Source: Lysobacterales bacterium
GTDB lineage: Bacteria; Pseudomonadota; Gammaproteobacteria; Xanthomonadales; Xanthomonadaceae
Reading direction: 5' to 3'
DNA length: 22,287 nucleotides
Assembly (NCBI GenBank): GCA_016718605.1
Contig: JADKCY010000004.1
Location: 1 to 22,287 of the forward strand
Positions 6,430-15,204 of the stretch are shown here, piece by piece (position 1 is the stretch's first letter; each line of letters starts with the position of its first letter). Position numbers and translations under genes: made by a program. The notes under the pieces were generated by a model that saw only the letters and a list, made by a program, of their open reading frames with translations, did not search any database and had not been told where the DNA came from.

Positions 6430-7850
6430 ATGGAAATCGACTACACCACGCCTATTGCTGAGTTGCCCGAGCGTCTGGCCGTGCTGCGTGCCCAACAACG
6501 CCGTGCGCCGCGTTCCTCGAAGAGCGCCTGGGCGACCTGCACGACCTGCGCGCGGCGCTGCGACTCAACTTGCCCGAGCTGGTGCGTGCCATGGACGCAG
6601 ATTTCGGTACGCGCTCGCGCCATGAGTCGATGCTCTCCGATGGCATGACGGTGTTACGCGACATCGACCATCTGCTCTCGCACCTCAAGTCCTGGATGCG
6701 TCCCAAACGCCGCCTGTTGCATCCGCTGTTCTGGCCCGCGCGCGGCGAGTTGCGCTATCAGCCCTTGGGCGTGGTGGGTGTAATTTCGCCTTGGAACTAC
6801 CCGGTCAATCTGGCCTTGGTGCCCTTGGCTACGGCACTGGCCGCAGGCAATGCTGTCTATCTGAAACCCTCCGAACACACGCCGCGCACGTCCGCGGCGC
6901 TGTGCGATCTGCTGCGCTCAATCTATCCGCGCAATCGTATCGAGGTGGCGCTGGGCGGACCGGAAGTCGCGGCGGCTTTTGCGGCGCTGCCCTTTGATCA
7001 TCTGTTCTTTACCGGCTCGACGGCGGTTGGTCGCCGGGTGATGGCCGCGGCGGCGCCCAATCTGACACCGCTCACCTTGGAACTCGGCGGCAAGTCGCCG
7101 GTGCTGATTGCACCGGGCTATCCGCTGGGCCGCGCGGCGGCGCGAATCGCTGCGGGCAAATTCATCAATGCCGGACAGACCTGCATCGCGCCGGATTACG
7201 CGCTGGTGCCGCAGTCGGATGTCGATGCCTTCGTCGAAGCCATGCGTGCGGAAGCGCAGGCGCGCTACCCCGACATCGCCCTGTCGGGCGACTTCACCCG
7301 CATCATCAACGCAGCCCAGTATCAGCGGCTGCGCGGTGCACTGGATGAAGCAGCTGCCGCCGGTGCACGGATCATCCCGCTGGTCGATGTGGACTCGGAA
7401 CTGGCCGAAGGCACCCGCTTGCTGCCGCCTACGGTCGTACTGAACGCGCCGGAAGACTGCCGCCTGATGCGCGAAGAGATCTTCGGCCCCATCCTGCCCG
7501 TGCGCGGCTACGCACAGTTGGACCAGGCACTGGATTACATCGAATCGCATGATCGCCCGTTGGCTTTCTATGTATTCGACCACGACCGTCGCCGCGTTGA
7601 TGCTGCACTGGATCGCATCGTCGCCGGTTCGGTCGCGGTCAACGACACCGTCTTGCAATTCGCGCAAACCAATCTGCCATTTGGCGGGGTTGGACCCAGC
7701 GGCATGGGCAGCTACCATGGCGAACACGGATTCCGCACCTTCAGCAAGGAAACCCCGGTACTACGCCAGGCGCGATGGTCGGGGATGAGCCTGTTCAAAC
7801 CGCCGTATCGGGCATTTGCGGATCGGCTGATTCGACTGCTGGTGCGATAA
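6430..7850 (+). CDS. Coniferyl-aldehyde-dehydrogenase-like NAD(P)+-dependent aldehyde dehydrogenase, one apparent frameshift
   Basis: Oxidises an aldehyde to the acid with NAD(P)+. Landmarks in order: GVISPWNYPVN (cofactor site), LKPSEHTPRT, FTGSTAVGRRVM, LTLELGGKSP with the general-base Glu at 7080-7082, and NAGQTCIAPDY with the catalytic Cys at 7182-7184. They are followed by REEIFGPILPV, then NLPFGGVGPSGMGSYHGEHG with FRTFSKE. The short form and the 'GQTCIAPDYALVP' block are typical of the coniferyl aldehyde dehydrogenase subgroup. The N-terminus is split: MEIDYTTPIAELPERLAVLRAQQ starts at ATG 6430 in frame 1, while AFLEERLGDLHDLRAAL continues in frame 3. The change lies at about 6496-6512 and corresponds to one missing base or two extra ones. 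Without repair, only the frame from 6570 (426 residues) is translated, lacking the first ~47 residues. The substrate in vivo is not evident from the neighbours. Confidence 0.85.
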
Positions 7851-7922
7851 GGATCGCGCTCAGCGTTCTTCGAAACGCACCACCATCTTGAATTGCCGCT
7901 GACAACGCGCCACCTTGCTGAT

Positions 7923-9967
7923 ATGAAAAACCAATCCAATCCGTTGTTGGCCGAATCTGGCCTTCCAGCCTTTGACTCAATCCGCGTCGAGCATATCGAG
8001 CCAGCCATTGATCATTGTGTTCTCAACTACCAGCAGTGCGTTGAAGCGCTGATTGCCGATCCTGCCGCACGCAGTTTCGCAGGCCTGATGGCGCCGATGG
8101 AACGTGCGCAAACTCGCCTCAACCGCGCTTGGGCGCCGGTCGGACATCTGCACGGCACGATGGATTCGCCGGAGCTTCGCGATGCCTATTCCGCCGCGGA
8201 GGAAAAGCTCACCGAGTTCTACACCGCCTTGGGACAGAACCGTGCGTTGTACGAGGCGGTGCTGGCGGTTCAGGCAGCGCCGGCGTTTGCTCGGCTCAGT
8301 CGTGCGGAACGGACTTTGGTGGACGACAGCCTGCGCGGCTTTCGCCTTTCCGGCGTTGCGCTGGAGGAACCGCAACGCTCGCGATTTGCGGCAATCCAGA
8401 CGGAACTCAGCAAGCTCTCGACCGCGTTTTCCGAGGCGGTGCTGGACAGCACCGATGCCTGGTCGCATGCACTCAGCGACGCCGAACTGGCGGGCTTGCC
8501 GGAGTCTGCACGCGCGATGTTCCAGCAATATGCCAACGAACGCGGGCAGCCGGGCTGGCTGGCCACACTCAAGTCGCCATCGGTGCAGGCAATCGCGAGT
8601 TTTGCCGATGATCGCAGCCTGCGCGAAACTGTCTATACGGCATATCACACGCGCGCTTCGGATCAAGGGCCGCACGATTCCAAGCACGACAATGCCGAGC
8701 GCATCGAGAAAATTCTGGCGCTGCGCCACGAAGCCGCGTCTCTGCTTGGCTTCGACAGCGCGGCGCATGAATCGCTGGAAGGCAAAATGGCTGCCACGCC
8801 AACACGGGTGCTGGATTTTCTGCACACCCTTGCCGACAAGGCCAAACCCGTTGCCGAACGCGAACTCGCCGAACTGGGCGAATTCGCCCGCGAGCGTTTC
8901 GGCATCGACACCTTGATGCCTTGGGACATCAACTACTCGGCAGAAAAGTTGCGCGAGCAGCGCTTCGATTTTTCCGAGGAAGACCTGAAACCCTATTTCC
9001 CGGTCGAACAGGTCATGGCCGGGTTGTTCGCACTGGTTGGACGTTTGTTTGGCGTGCAGTTCGTCGCCCGCGCCGACGTGCCGCTCTGGCATCCCGATGC
9101 GCATTTTTTCGATGTCGTGGATGCCGATGGCAGCGTCCGCGCGGGGGTTTATCTGGATTTATACGCACGCACCGGAAAGCGTGGTGGCGCGTGGATGGAT
9201 GTCTGCCGCGCACGCGCCGATGATCCCGCCATCGCACAGAAGCCGGTGGCCTTCCTGGTCTGCAATTTTCCACCGCCCACACCCGATCTGCCTGCGCTGT
9301 TGACGCATGACGATGTGATCACCTTGCTTCACGAATGCGGTCACGGCCTGCATCACATGCTCACCGAGATCGGCTGGCCCAGCGTTGGCGGGATTTCTGG
9401 CGTGGAGTGGGATGCCGTGGAGCTACCCAGCCAGTTCATGGAGAACTACGCCTGGTGCCGCGAGGATTGGATTTGCTCGCGCGTCACTACCAGACGGGCG
9501 AGTCACTGCCGCAGGACTTGTTCGACAAGATGCTGGCCGCGCGTCATTTCCACGCGGGCCTTTTCCTCGTTCGCCAACTGGAGTTCGCACTGTTCGACTT
9601 CCGCGTGCACCTCGACTACACGCCTGAGACCGGCGCCCGCGTGCTGGAGCGTCTCGCAGAAGTGCGCAAGCAGGTTGCGGTCATCGAGCCGCCGAGTTGG
9701 CATCGCTTCCCCAACACTTTTACCCACATCTTTTCGGGCGGCTATGCGGCGGGCTACTACAGCTACCTGTGGGCCGAAGTGCTGAGTGCCGATGCCTTTG
9801 CAGCGTTTGAAGAATGCGGCCTGTTCGACGCGGCAACCGGGCAACGCTTCCGTGACGAAATACTCGCCGTGGGTGGCTCACGCCCTGCGCTGGAGAGCTT
9901 TGTCGCCTTTCGCGGACGCGAACCAGAGGCCGAAGCGCTATTGCGTAGCTACGGCCTAGCGGCTTGA
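7923..9967 (+). CDS. prlC: Oligopeptidase A-like M3 zinc metallopeptidase, one apparent frameshift
   Basis: Cytoplasmic zinc peptidase of the M3A (thimet/oligopeptidase A) family that degrades short peptides, including cleaved signal peptides. The start at 7923 (MKNQSNPLLAESGLPAFDSI) is chosen because it matches the usual N-terminus; the frame is also open from 7893. The zinc motif HECGH is at 9330-9344 (LLHECGHGLHHML), and the third ligand Glu lies in VEWDAVELPSQFMEN. The expected ~680 residues are present, but the frame changes at about 9463-9475. Frame 3 gives FMENYAWCRE, and the native continuation LDLLARHYQTGESLPQDLFD to EALLRSYGLAA is in frame 2. This equals one missing base in GGATTGGATTT. 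As written, translation would run on to 9785 with a wrong C-terminus and lose the terminal ~165 residues that help form the active-site cleft. Since this is a conserved housekeeping gene, a sequence error is the likelier cause. Confidence 0.88.
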
Positions 9968-9985
9968 ACCAGTGCTTGTGGACTC

Positions 9986-10021
9986 CGTGCGCGAGACCCC
10001 GCTCGCGCACGAAGCCGTTTT
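9986..10021 (+). terminator. Probable terminator between convergent peptidase genes
   Basis: A perfect 10-bp inverted repeat (CGTGCGCGAG at 9986-9995, CTCGCGCACG at 10002-10011) with loop ACCCCG is followed by AAGCCGTTTT. It sits 18 nt after the M3 peptidase stop and just before the 3' end of the convergent S9 peptidase, so it may act for both strands. The T tract is short. Confidence 0.55.
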
Positions 10022-10024
10022 CAA

Positions 10025-12196
10025 TCACTTTGCCATCACACCCAACTGGTCGATCAGGAAGGCGTACTGTTCGGCAGACTCTTTCAGCCGCTGGAAGCGA
10101 CCAGACTTGCCGCCATGACCGGCTTCCATGTTGACGCGGAAGATCAGGACATTGCTGTCGGTCTTTTTTGCACGCAATCGGGCCACGTATTTGGCGGGCT
10201 CGAAGTACTGCACCTGGGAGTCCCACAGACCCGTGCCGACGTACATCGCCGGATAGGATTTGGCCTGCAGATTGTCGTAGGGTGAATAGCTCAGCATGAA
10301 GTCGTAGTAGGCCGGATCTTCCGGATTGCCCCACTCATCGTATTCGTTGGTGGTCAGCGGGATGCTGGCATCCAGCATCGTGGTCACCACATCGACAAAC
10401 GGCACTTGCGAGACGATGGCGCGGTATTTGTCAGCTGCCAGATTGGCGACCGCCCCCATCAGCAATCCGCCCGCACTGCCGCCCATCGCAGAGACTCGGG
10501 TCGATGCGGCATACCCCTGCTTGACCAGAAAATCGGTGACGTCGATGAAGTCGTGAAAGGTGTTCATCTTCTTCAGCAACTTGCCCTCTTCGTACCACGC
10601 GCGACCCATTTCCTGACCGCCTCGAATATGCGCGATCGCGTAGACCATGCCGCGATCCACCAAACTCAGCACATTGCTGTTGAAGTACGGATCCATTGAT
10701 GCGCCATAGCTACCGTAGCCGTATTGCAACAGCGCAGCTGAACCATCTTTCTTGAAATCCTTGCGGTACAGCACAGTGACGGGAATCTGCACGCCATCCC
10801 GTGCCGGTGCCCACAACCGTTCGGTGACGTAGTTCGATTTGTCGAAGCCGCCCAAGACCGGCTGTTCCTTCAGCAGCTTGCGCTCGCCGCTACGGATGTT
10901 GAGCTCATAGGTCGACATCGGCGTGGTCATCGAGGTGTAGCTGTAGCGCAGCCAGTCGGTGTCGGCCTCCGCATTCACCGCTAGGCCCATGGTGTAGGCC
11001 GACTCGTCGGATGCCACCGGCTGTTCGCTGCCGTCGGCCATGCGGATGCGCAGGCTCGACAAACCTTGCGCACGCTGATCGATGGCCATGAATCCCTTGA
11101 ACAACTCGAAGCCCTCGATCAACACGGTAGCGTCGTGGGGAATCAGATCCACCCATTGCGCACGGTCGAACACGGCGTCGCCTTCGGCATGCATGAGCTT
11201 GAAGTTCTTGGCATTCCAGTTGGTGCGGATCACCCAGCGGCCATCCAGATGGTCGGCGCTGTATTCGACGTCACGCTCACGCGCTGCGATGACACGGAAC
11301 TCGCCCGGCGTGCTGGCATCGGTACAGCGTGCCTCGCTGGACACCGTGCTCTGCACGCCGATGCAGATGTACTGTTCAGAGCGCGTTTTGCCCACGCCCA
11401 TGTAGAAGGTCGGGTCTTTCTCCTCGTACACGACGGCATCGGTTGCGGCGTCCGTGCCGAGACGATGCGCCTTGACGCGCGTGGTGAGCAAGGTCACCGG
11501 ATCGTTTTCGACCATGTAGATCGTGCTGCCATCGGCGGTCCAGACGCCATTGGCAGCCAGGCCGGAAACGCTGTCGGGCAGCATTTCTCCGGTACTCAGA
11601 TCCTTGATGCGCAAGGTGTACTGGCGACGTCCGGACGTGTCCTCGAAGAAGGCTAGCTTGCCGCCATCGGGACTGACTGCCAGACCTGCTGCCTGGTAAA
11701 AGCCCTTGCCTTCGGCCAGCACGTTGACGTCCAGCACCACTTCCTCGGCAGCTTCCAAACTTCCTTTGCGACGCGCATGAATCGGGTATTCCTTGCCCTC
11801 CTCAAAACGCACGTAATACCAATAGCCGTCTTCCAGATAAGGCACCGTGCTGTCGTCTTGCTTGATGCGGCCGACCAATTCCGCGTACAGCGTGTCACGC
11901 AACGCCGCCTGCGGTGCCAACATGGCGTCGGCGTAGGTATTTTCCGCTTTCAGATAGTCGAGCATTTCCGCGTTCTGCCGACTGTCATCGCGCAGCCAGT
12001 AATACTCGTCCTGACGGGTGGCACCGTGGGGGGCTTTCACTTCGTATGGACGTTGTGCCGCCACCGGCGGCGTGGCTTGCACTGCGGGTGTGACTTGGGC
12101 CTGCGGCGCACTTTCGACGGTCGCGGGCGGCTCGCCGCCGCATGCACTCAGCAACGCGACACTCAGCAACAGGGGATACTTCTTCAGTGGAGACAT
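10025..12196 (-). CDS. Exported S9A prolyl-oligopeptidase-family lipoprotein, oligopeptidase B-like
   Basis: A serine peptidase of ~723 residues. The start is set at the ATG at 12196 (MSPLKKYPLLLSVALLSACG), which gives an ideal lipoprotein signal with lipobox LSAC and Cys19; the frame is also open from a TTG 18 nt upstream. A Pro/Ala/Gln-rich linker (~20-55) leads into the S9A propeller (HGATRQDEYYWLRDDSRQN). The C-terminal alpha/beta-hydrolase domain has the triad near Ser574 (AMGGSAGGLLMG), Asp659 (GLWDSQV) and His694 (MEAGHGGKSGR). The sequence TNEYDEWGNPED and the AGHGGKSGR block are characteristic of oligopeptidase B, which cleaves after Arg or Lys in peptides; most such enzymes are cytoplasmic, so the lipoprotein signal points to a periplasmic or outer-membrane form. 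It follows another S9 gene on the same strand, 84 nt downstream of its stop. Confidence 0.88.
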   Translation of the reverse strand: MSPLKKYPLLLSVALLSACGGEPPATVESAPQAQVTPAVQATPPVAAQRPYEVKAPHGATRQDEYYWLRDDSRQNAEMLDYLKAENTYADAMLAPQAALRDTLYAELVGRIKQDDSTVPYLEDGYWYYVRFEEGKEYPIHARRKGSLEAAEEVVLDVNVLAEGKGFYQAAGLAVSPDGGKLAFFEDTSGRRQYTLRIKDLSTGEMLPDSVSGLAANGVWTADGSTIYMVENDPVTLLTTRVKAHRLGTDAATDAVVYEEKDPTFYMGVGKTRSEQYICIGVQSTVSSEARCTDASTPGEFRVIAARERDVEYSADHLDGRWVIRTNWNAKNFKLMHAEGDAVFDRAQWVDLIPHDATVLIEGFELFKGFMAIDQRAQGLSSLRIRMADGSEQPVASDESAYTMGLAVNAEADTDWLRYSYTSMTTPMSTYELNIRSGERKLLKEQPVLGGFDKSNYVTERLWAPARDGVQIPVTVLYRKDFKKDGSAALLQYGYGSYGASMDPYFNSNVLSLVDRGMVYAIAHIRGGQEMGRAWYEEGKLLKKMNTFHDFIDVTDFLVKQGYAASTRVSAMGGSAGGLLMGAVANLAADKYRAIVSQVPFVDVVTTMLDASIPLTTNEYDEWGNPEDPAYYDFMLSYSPYDNLQAKSYPAMYVGTGLWDSQVQYFEPAKYVARLRAKKTDSNVLIFRVNMEAGHGGKSGRFQRLKESAEQYAFLIDQLGVMAK

Positions 12197-12224
12197 GATG
12201 GATCTCGCTCGCAATCAACAGAGA

Positions 12225-12247
12225 GCGCCCCAGCAGTATCGGGGCGC
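12225..12247 (-). terminator. Hairpin between the two S9 peptidase genes
   Basis: GCGCCCC (12225-12231) and GGGGCGC (12241-12247) form a perfect 7-bp stem with a 9-nt loop, 34 nt after the stop of the upstream minus-strand peptidase. On the transcribed strand the stem is followed by TCTCTGTTG, not a real T tract, so it could be a weak terminator or an mRNA-processing hairpin. Confidence 0.35.
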
Positions 12248-12280
12248 GAAAGATTCAACGTGAAACAGCCAACACAGCGG

Positions 12281-14380
12281 TTACTTCACCTGAGGAAACA
12301 ACTGCTGACGAAGGAACGAATACGCCAGTGCCTGCATGTAGGCGGCCTGCGCATTGTTGGCCGCGCCACCATGGCCACCTTCAATGTTCTCGTAATAGCG
12401 CACGTCATGCCCCTGCGCCTGCATCTTGGCCATCATCTTGCGCGCGTGGCCCGGATGAACGCGGTCGTCGCGGGTCGAGGTGGTGAACAGTACCGGCGGA
12501 TAGGTCACGTCGGCTTCGACGTTCTGATAGGGCGAATACTTCTGCAGGAAATCCCAATCGGCGGTGTCTGGATTGCCGTACTCGGCCATCCATGACGCCC
12601 CGGCCAGCAGCTTGTGATAGCGATGCATGTCGAGCAGTGGCACCTGACAGACCACGGCACCGAACAATTGCGGGTACATCACGGTCATGTTGCCCATCAG
12701 CAGGCCACCGTTGCTGCCGCCCTGAATGCCCAAGTGCGCAGGCACCGTGATCTTGCGCTTGAACAGATCTTCAGCCACGGCAGCGAAATCTTCGTACGCC
12801 TTGTTGCGATTGGCTTTCAGGGCAGCCTGATGCCAGCGCGGGCCGTACTCGCCACCACCGCGGATATTGGCGACTACATACACGCCGCCCTGCGACAACC
12901 AGCCACGCCCCACACCGGCGCTGTAATTGGGCGTCAACGAGACTTCGAAACCGCCATAGCCGTACAGCAAGGTCGGATTGGCGGCATTGGCCTCCACGTC
13001 GCGCTGGGCCACCATGAAATAGGGCACCTGTGTGCCGTCCTTCGAGGTGGCAAAGTGCTGGCTGATCTGGAAGCCGGAGGCATCAAAGAAGGCTGGCGTT
13101 TCCTTGATCTTTTCCGGTGCGCTACCAATGCTGCCGTAGTACAGACTCGGAGGGGTCAGGTAATCGGTCACAGTCATGAAGAACTCGTCAGTCTTCTCGT
13201 CGTCGATCCCGCTGATCCCGATGGTGCCAAAGGCCGGTGCGCCGACGAACGCGCTACGTTGCCATTCATTCGCCTCGGGCGTCAGCACTTCCAGGCGGTT
13301 CTTGACGTTATCCAGCACGTTCAGTACCAGGTGATTGCGCGTCCAGGTGTAGCTGGCCAGTGAGCGCGTATCCGTGGGCTCGAAAAGAGCGACGAAATCG
13401 CGCTTGCCAGCCATGAAATCGTCAAACCGGGTGACGATCAGCGCACCGGCCGGCCAGGTCTTGCCGCCCGCGTCAAAGGCCGCGCGGAGTTCCAGCAATA
13501 GCCACTCGCGATGCACCGACTTCTGTGCATCGTTCGGTGCGTCGATCTTCTGCAACTGACCATCCTTGCCGCGCAAGTACAACTCATCGTTGTAGAAAGC
13601 CAGAGTACGACTGACGTAGTCGCGTTCAAAACCTTCGGTGTGGTCACGGATCGCGGCAATGTACATGTCATCCGTCTTGCCCTCGTAGACCATCTTGGCA
13701 TCGCTCATCGGCGAACCACGTGTCCACTCACGCACGGTCCGCGGATAGCCCGAGCTGGTCATGCTCTCTGCGCCGAAGTCCGTGAACACATAGACCCGAT
13801 CCGCATCGATCCAACCCAAGCCACCCTTGGACTCAGGCCGCTCGAAGCCGCCCTTCACAAAGGCTTTGCTGGTCAGATCGAACTCGCGCGTCACTGTGGC
13901 ATCGGCGCCGCCGCGTGACAGATTGACCAAACAACGCGTGTAGTCAGGCGCCAGACAATCCGCACCGCCCCACACCCAGTTGACGCCTTCGGCTTTGCCC
14001 AACGCATCGATGTCCAGCACGGTTTCCCAGGCCGGATCGGCCTTGCGGTAGTCATCCATCGTGGTCCGACGCCAAAGGCCACGCTCGTGCTCGGCGTCCT
14101 TCCACAGGTTGTAGTAGTGCTCGCCAATCTTCTGCACATAAGGAATCTTGGCCGTGGAATCGAGAATGCCGCGCAGATCATCGCGCAAGGCCGCGAAACC
14201 CGGCGCTGCCTCGATTTCCTTCTGCGCTGCGGCATTGCGCTCGCGCACCCAGTCCAGCGGCTTTTCGCCCTCGACCTCTTCGAGCCACAGATAGGGATCG
14301 CCGCTCGCCGCATCGTCTGCCATCGCCGTGCTCATTCCCAAGGCCAGCATCACGCCAGCGAGACTCACTACAGAATTCAT
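12281..14380 (-). CDS. Exported prolyl endopeptidase (S9A family)
   Basis: A 699-residue serine peptidase that cuts short peptides after proline. The start at 14380 is supported by a strong Shine-Dalgarno (AAGGAG at 14386-14391) and a Sec signal peptide, MNSVVSLAGVMLALGMSTAM, with probable cleavage after AMA. The propeller domain follows (DPYLWLEEVEGEKPLDWVRE is the standard S9A opening). The catalytic domain carries Ser556 (GIQGGSNGGLLMG), Asp638 (TRDDRVHPGHARK) and His670 (IEGGHGGAAN), all expected residues being present; RGGGEYGPRWHQA before the Ser motif is also typical. It lies upstream of the OpdB-like gene on the same strand, and a paired role in exported peptide breakdown is likely. 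No frameshift is seen over 2.1 kb. Confidence 0.92.
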   Translation of the reverse strand: MNSVVSLAGVMLALGMSTAMADDAASGDPYLWLEEVEGEKPLDWVRERNAAAQKEIEAAPGFAALRDDLRGILDSTAKIPYVQKIGEHYYNLWKDAEHERGLWRRTTMDDYRKADPAWETVLDIDALGKAEGVNWVWGGADCLAPDYTRCLVNLSRGGADATVTREFDLTSKAFVKGGFERPESKGGLGWIDADRVYVFTDFGAESMTSSGYPRTVREWTRGSPMSDAKMVYEGKTDDMYIAAIRDHTEGFERDYVSRTLAFYNDELYLRGKDGQLQKIDAPNDAQKSVHREWLLLELRAAFDAGGKTWPAGALIVTRFDDFMAGKRDFVALFEPTDTRSLASYTWTRNHLVLNVLDNVKNRLEVLTPEANEWQRSAFVGAPAFGTIGISGIDDEKTDEFFMTVTDYLTPPSLYYGSIGSAPEKIKETPAFFDASGFQISQHFATSKDGTQVPYFMVAQRDVEANAANPTLLYGYGGFEVSLTPNYSAGVGRGWLSQGGVYVVANIRGGGEYGPRWHQAALKANRNKAYEDFAAVAEDLFKRKITVPAHLGIQGGSNGGLLMGNMTVMYPQLFGAVVCQVPLLDMHRYHKLLAGASWMAEYGNPDTADWDFLQKYSPYQNVEADVTYPPVLFTTSTRDDRVHPGHARKMMAKMQAQGHDVRYYENIEGGHGGAANNAQAAYMQALAYSFLRQQLFPQVK

Positions 14381-14445
14381 TTATCGCTCCTTGTTACTGA
14401 CCGCCAACCCTGAACGCTGCCACCCTCCGCCACAAGCGCCGGAAG

Positions 14446-14913
14446 TCACAGCTGCTTGCGCATTCGTACTGCCTCCGCGCCATCGGCGTAGTAACCGGGT
14501 CGTCGGCCGAATTCGACGAAGCCGGCGCGTTGGTATAGCCGGATCGCGGCCACGTTGTCGGCGCGCACCTCGAGGCGCAATTCGTCGCAATCCGCCCTTC
14601 GCGCCTGTATGGCCGCGTCATCCAACAACTGCCCGCCCAACCCGCGACCGCGTCCCGTTGCCGCAACAATCAAGGAATACAGGCGTGCCGCAGCACTGTC
14701 CCGACGCAGCAGCACGAGCGCATTGCCAAGCAAGACCTCGCCCGCCAGCGCAACCCGGAATCGTGCTCTTGGTGAGTGGATGGCACGCAGCAGCGCGCGT
14801 CGCGACAGGCGATCACCGGGAAACTCGGCCTCCAGCGCCTGCAACGCCGCCAAGTCATCAAGTCGCGCATAGCGAAACTGCACCGCAAGCGGAAATTCGG
14901 CATCCATCGACAT
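14446..14913 (-). CDS. RimI-like GNAT N-acetyltransferase
   Basis: 155 residues with the start placed at ATG 14913 (MSMDAEFPLAVQFRYARLDD); the frame is open further upstream but that part is not like the family. The single GNAT domain shows beta-1 (QFRYARLDDLAAL), DRLSRRALLRAI, LVLLRRDSAAARLYSLIV (beta-4), the acetyl-CoA pyrophosphate loop TGRGRGLGGQLLD, and LRLEVRADNVAAIRLYQRAGFVEFGRRPGYY, which is the RimI-type C-terminal half. From memory, close relatives next to RimK-family ligases are often fused to a C-terminal peptidase C39-like domain; here the protein ends directly after the GNAT domain (RMRKQL), and only ~65 bp separate it from the next gene. The substrate is probably an alpha- or epsilon-amino group on a protein or peptide, not determined. 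Confidence 0.8.
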   Translation of the reverse strand: MSMDAEFPLAVQFRYARLDDLAALQALEAEFPGDRLSRRALLRAIHSPRARFRVALAGEVLLGNALVLLRRDSAAARLYSLIVAATGRGRGLGGQLLDDAAIQARRADCDELRLEVRADNVAAIRLYQRAGFVEFGRRPGYYADGAEAVRMRKQL

Positions 14914-15204
14914 ATACGCCCGGAAGATTGCGCACCATGCTGGCACAGTCGCCATGCCCGCGAAATTGCCCGCCTGCGCCGTTACGGTGGCGTGTCGCCT
15001 CACCTCGCCCGAAGCAACGCGATTCCTGTGGAGGTGGGCCGCCCTCAACGCCCATTGGACGCAAAGTCCGGCAACGCGACGAATGCAAATCAACCGCGCC
15101 GCACACACCACCGCCTGACCGGCAACTGAGCACCGCGCGCGGCGGGAACTTCACGCGCCGTCCGATGGCCTCACACTGCCGCCACTTCTCCACTGACATT
15201 TGCC
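14914..15204. promoter_or_regulatory. Divergent promoter region between GNAT and RimK-family genes
   Basis: This 290-bp gap lies between two divergently transcribed genes, so it must carry start signals for both. I could not identify convincing -35/-10 boxes or a clear operator by eye. The open frames in it look like composition effects. Confidence 0.35.

Noticed and set aside
6918..7727. Long minus-strand frame opposite the aldehyde dehydrogenase
   Set aside because: Shadow of GC-rich codon use; its product is His/Arg/Gln-rich with no family resemblance, while the plus strand carries all dehydrogenase motifs.
7977..9104. 375-codon minus-strand frame opposite the M3 peptidase
   Set aside because: Antisense shadow; the plus strand has the family motifs in frame and this product resembles nothing.
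9463..9475. Programmed ribosomal frameshift in the M3 peptidase gene
   Set aside because: No X-XXY-YYZ slippery sequence or following pseudoknot is visible and the family is not known to use one; a missing base is simpler.
12614..13363. 249-codon plus-strand frame inside the prolyl endopeptidase
   Set aside because: Antisense to conserved S9 sequence and without motifs.
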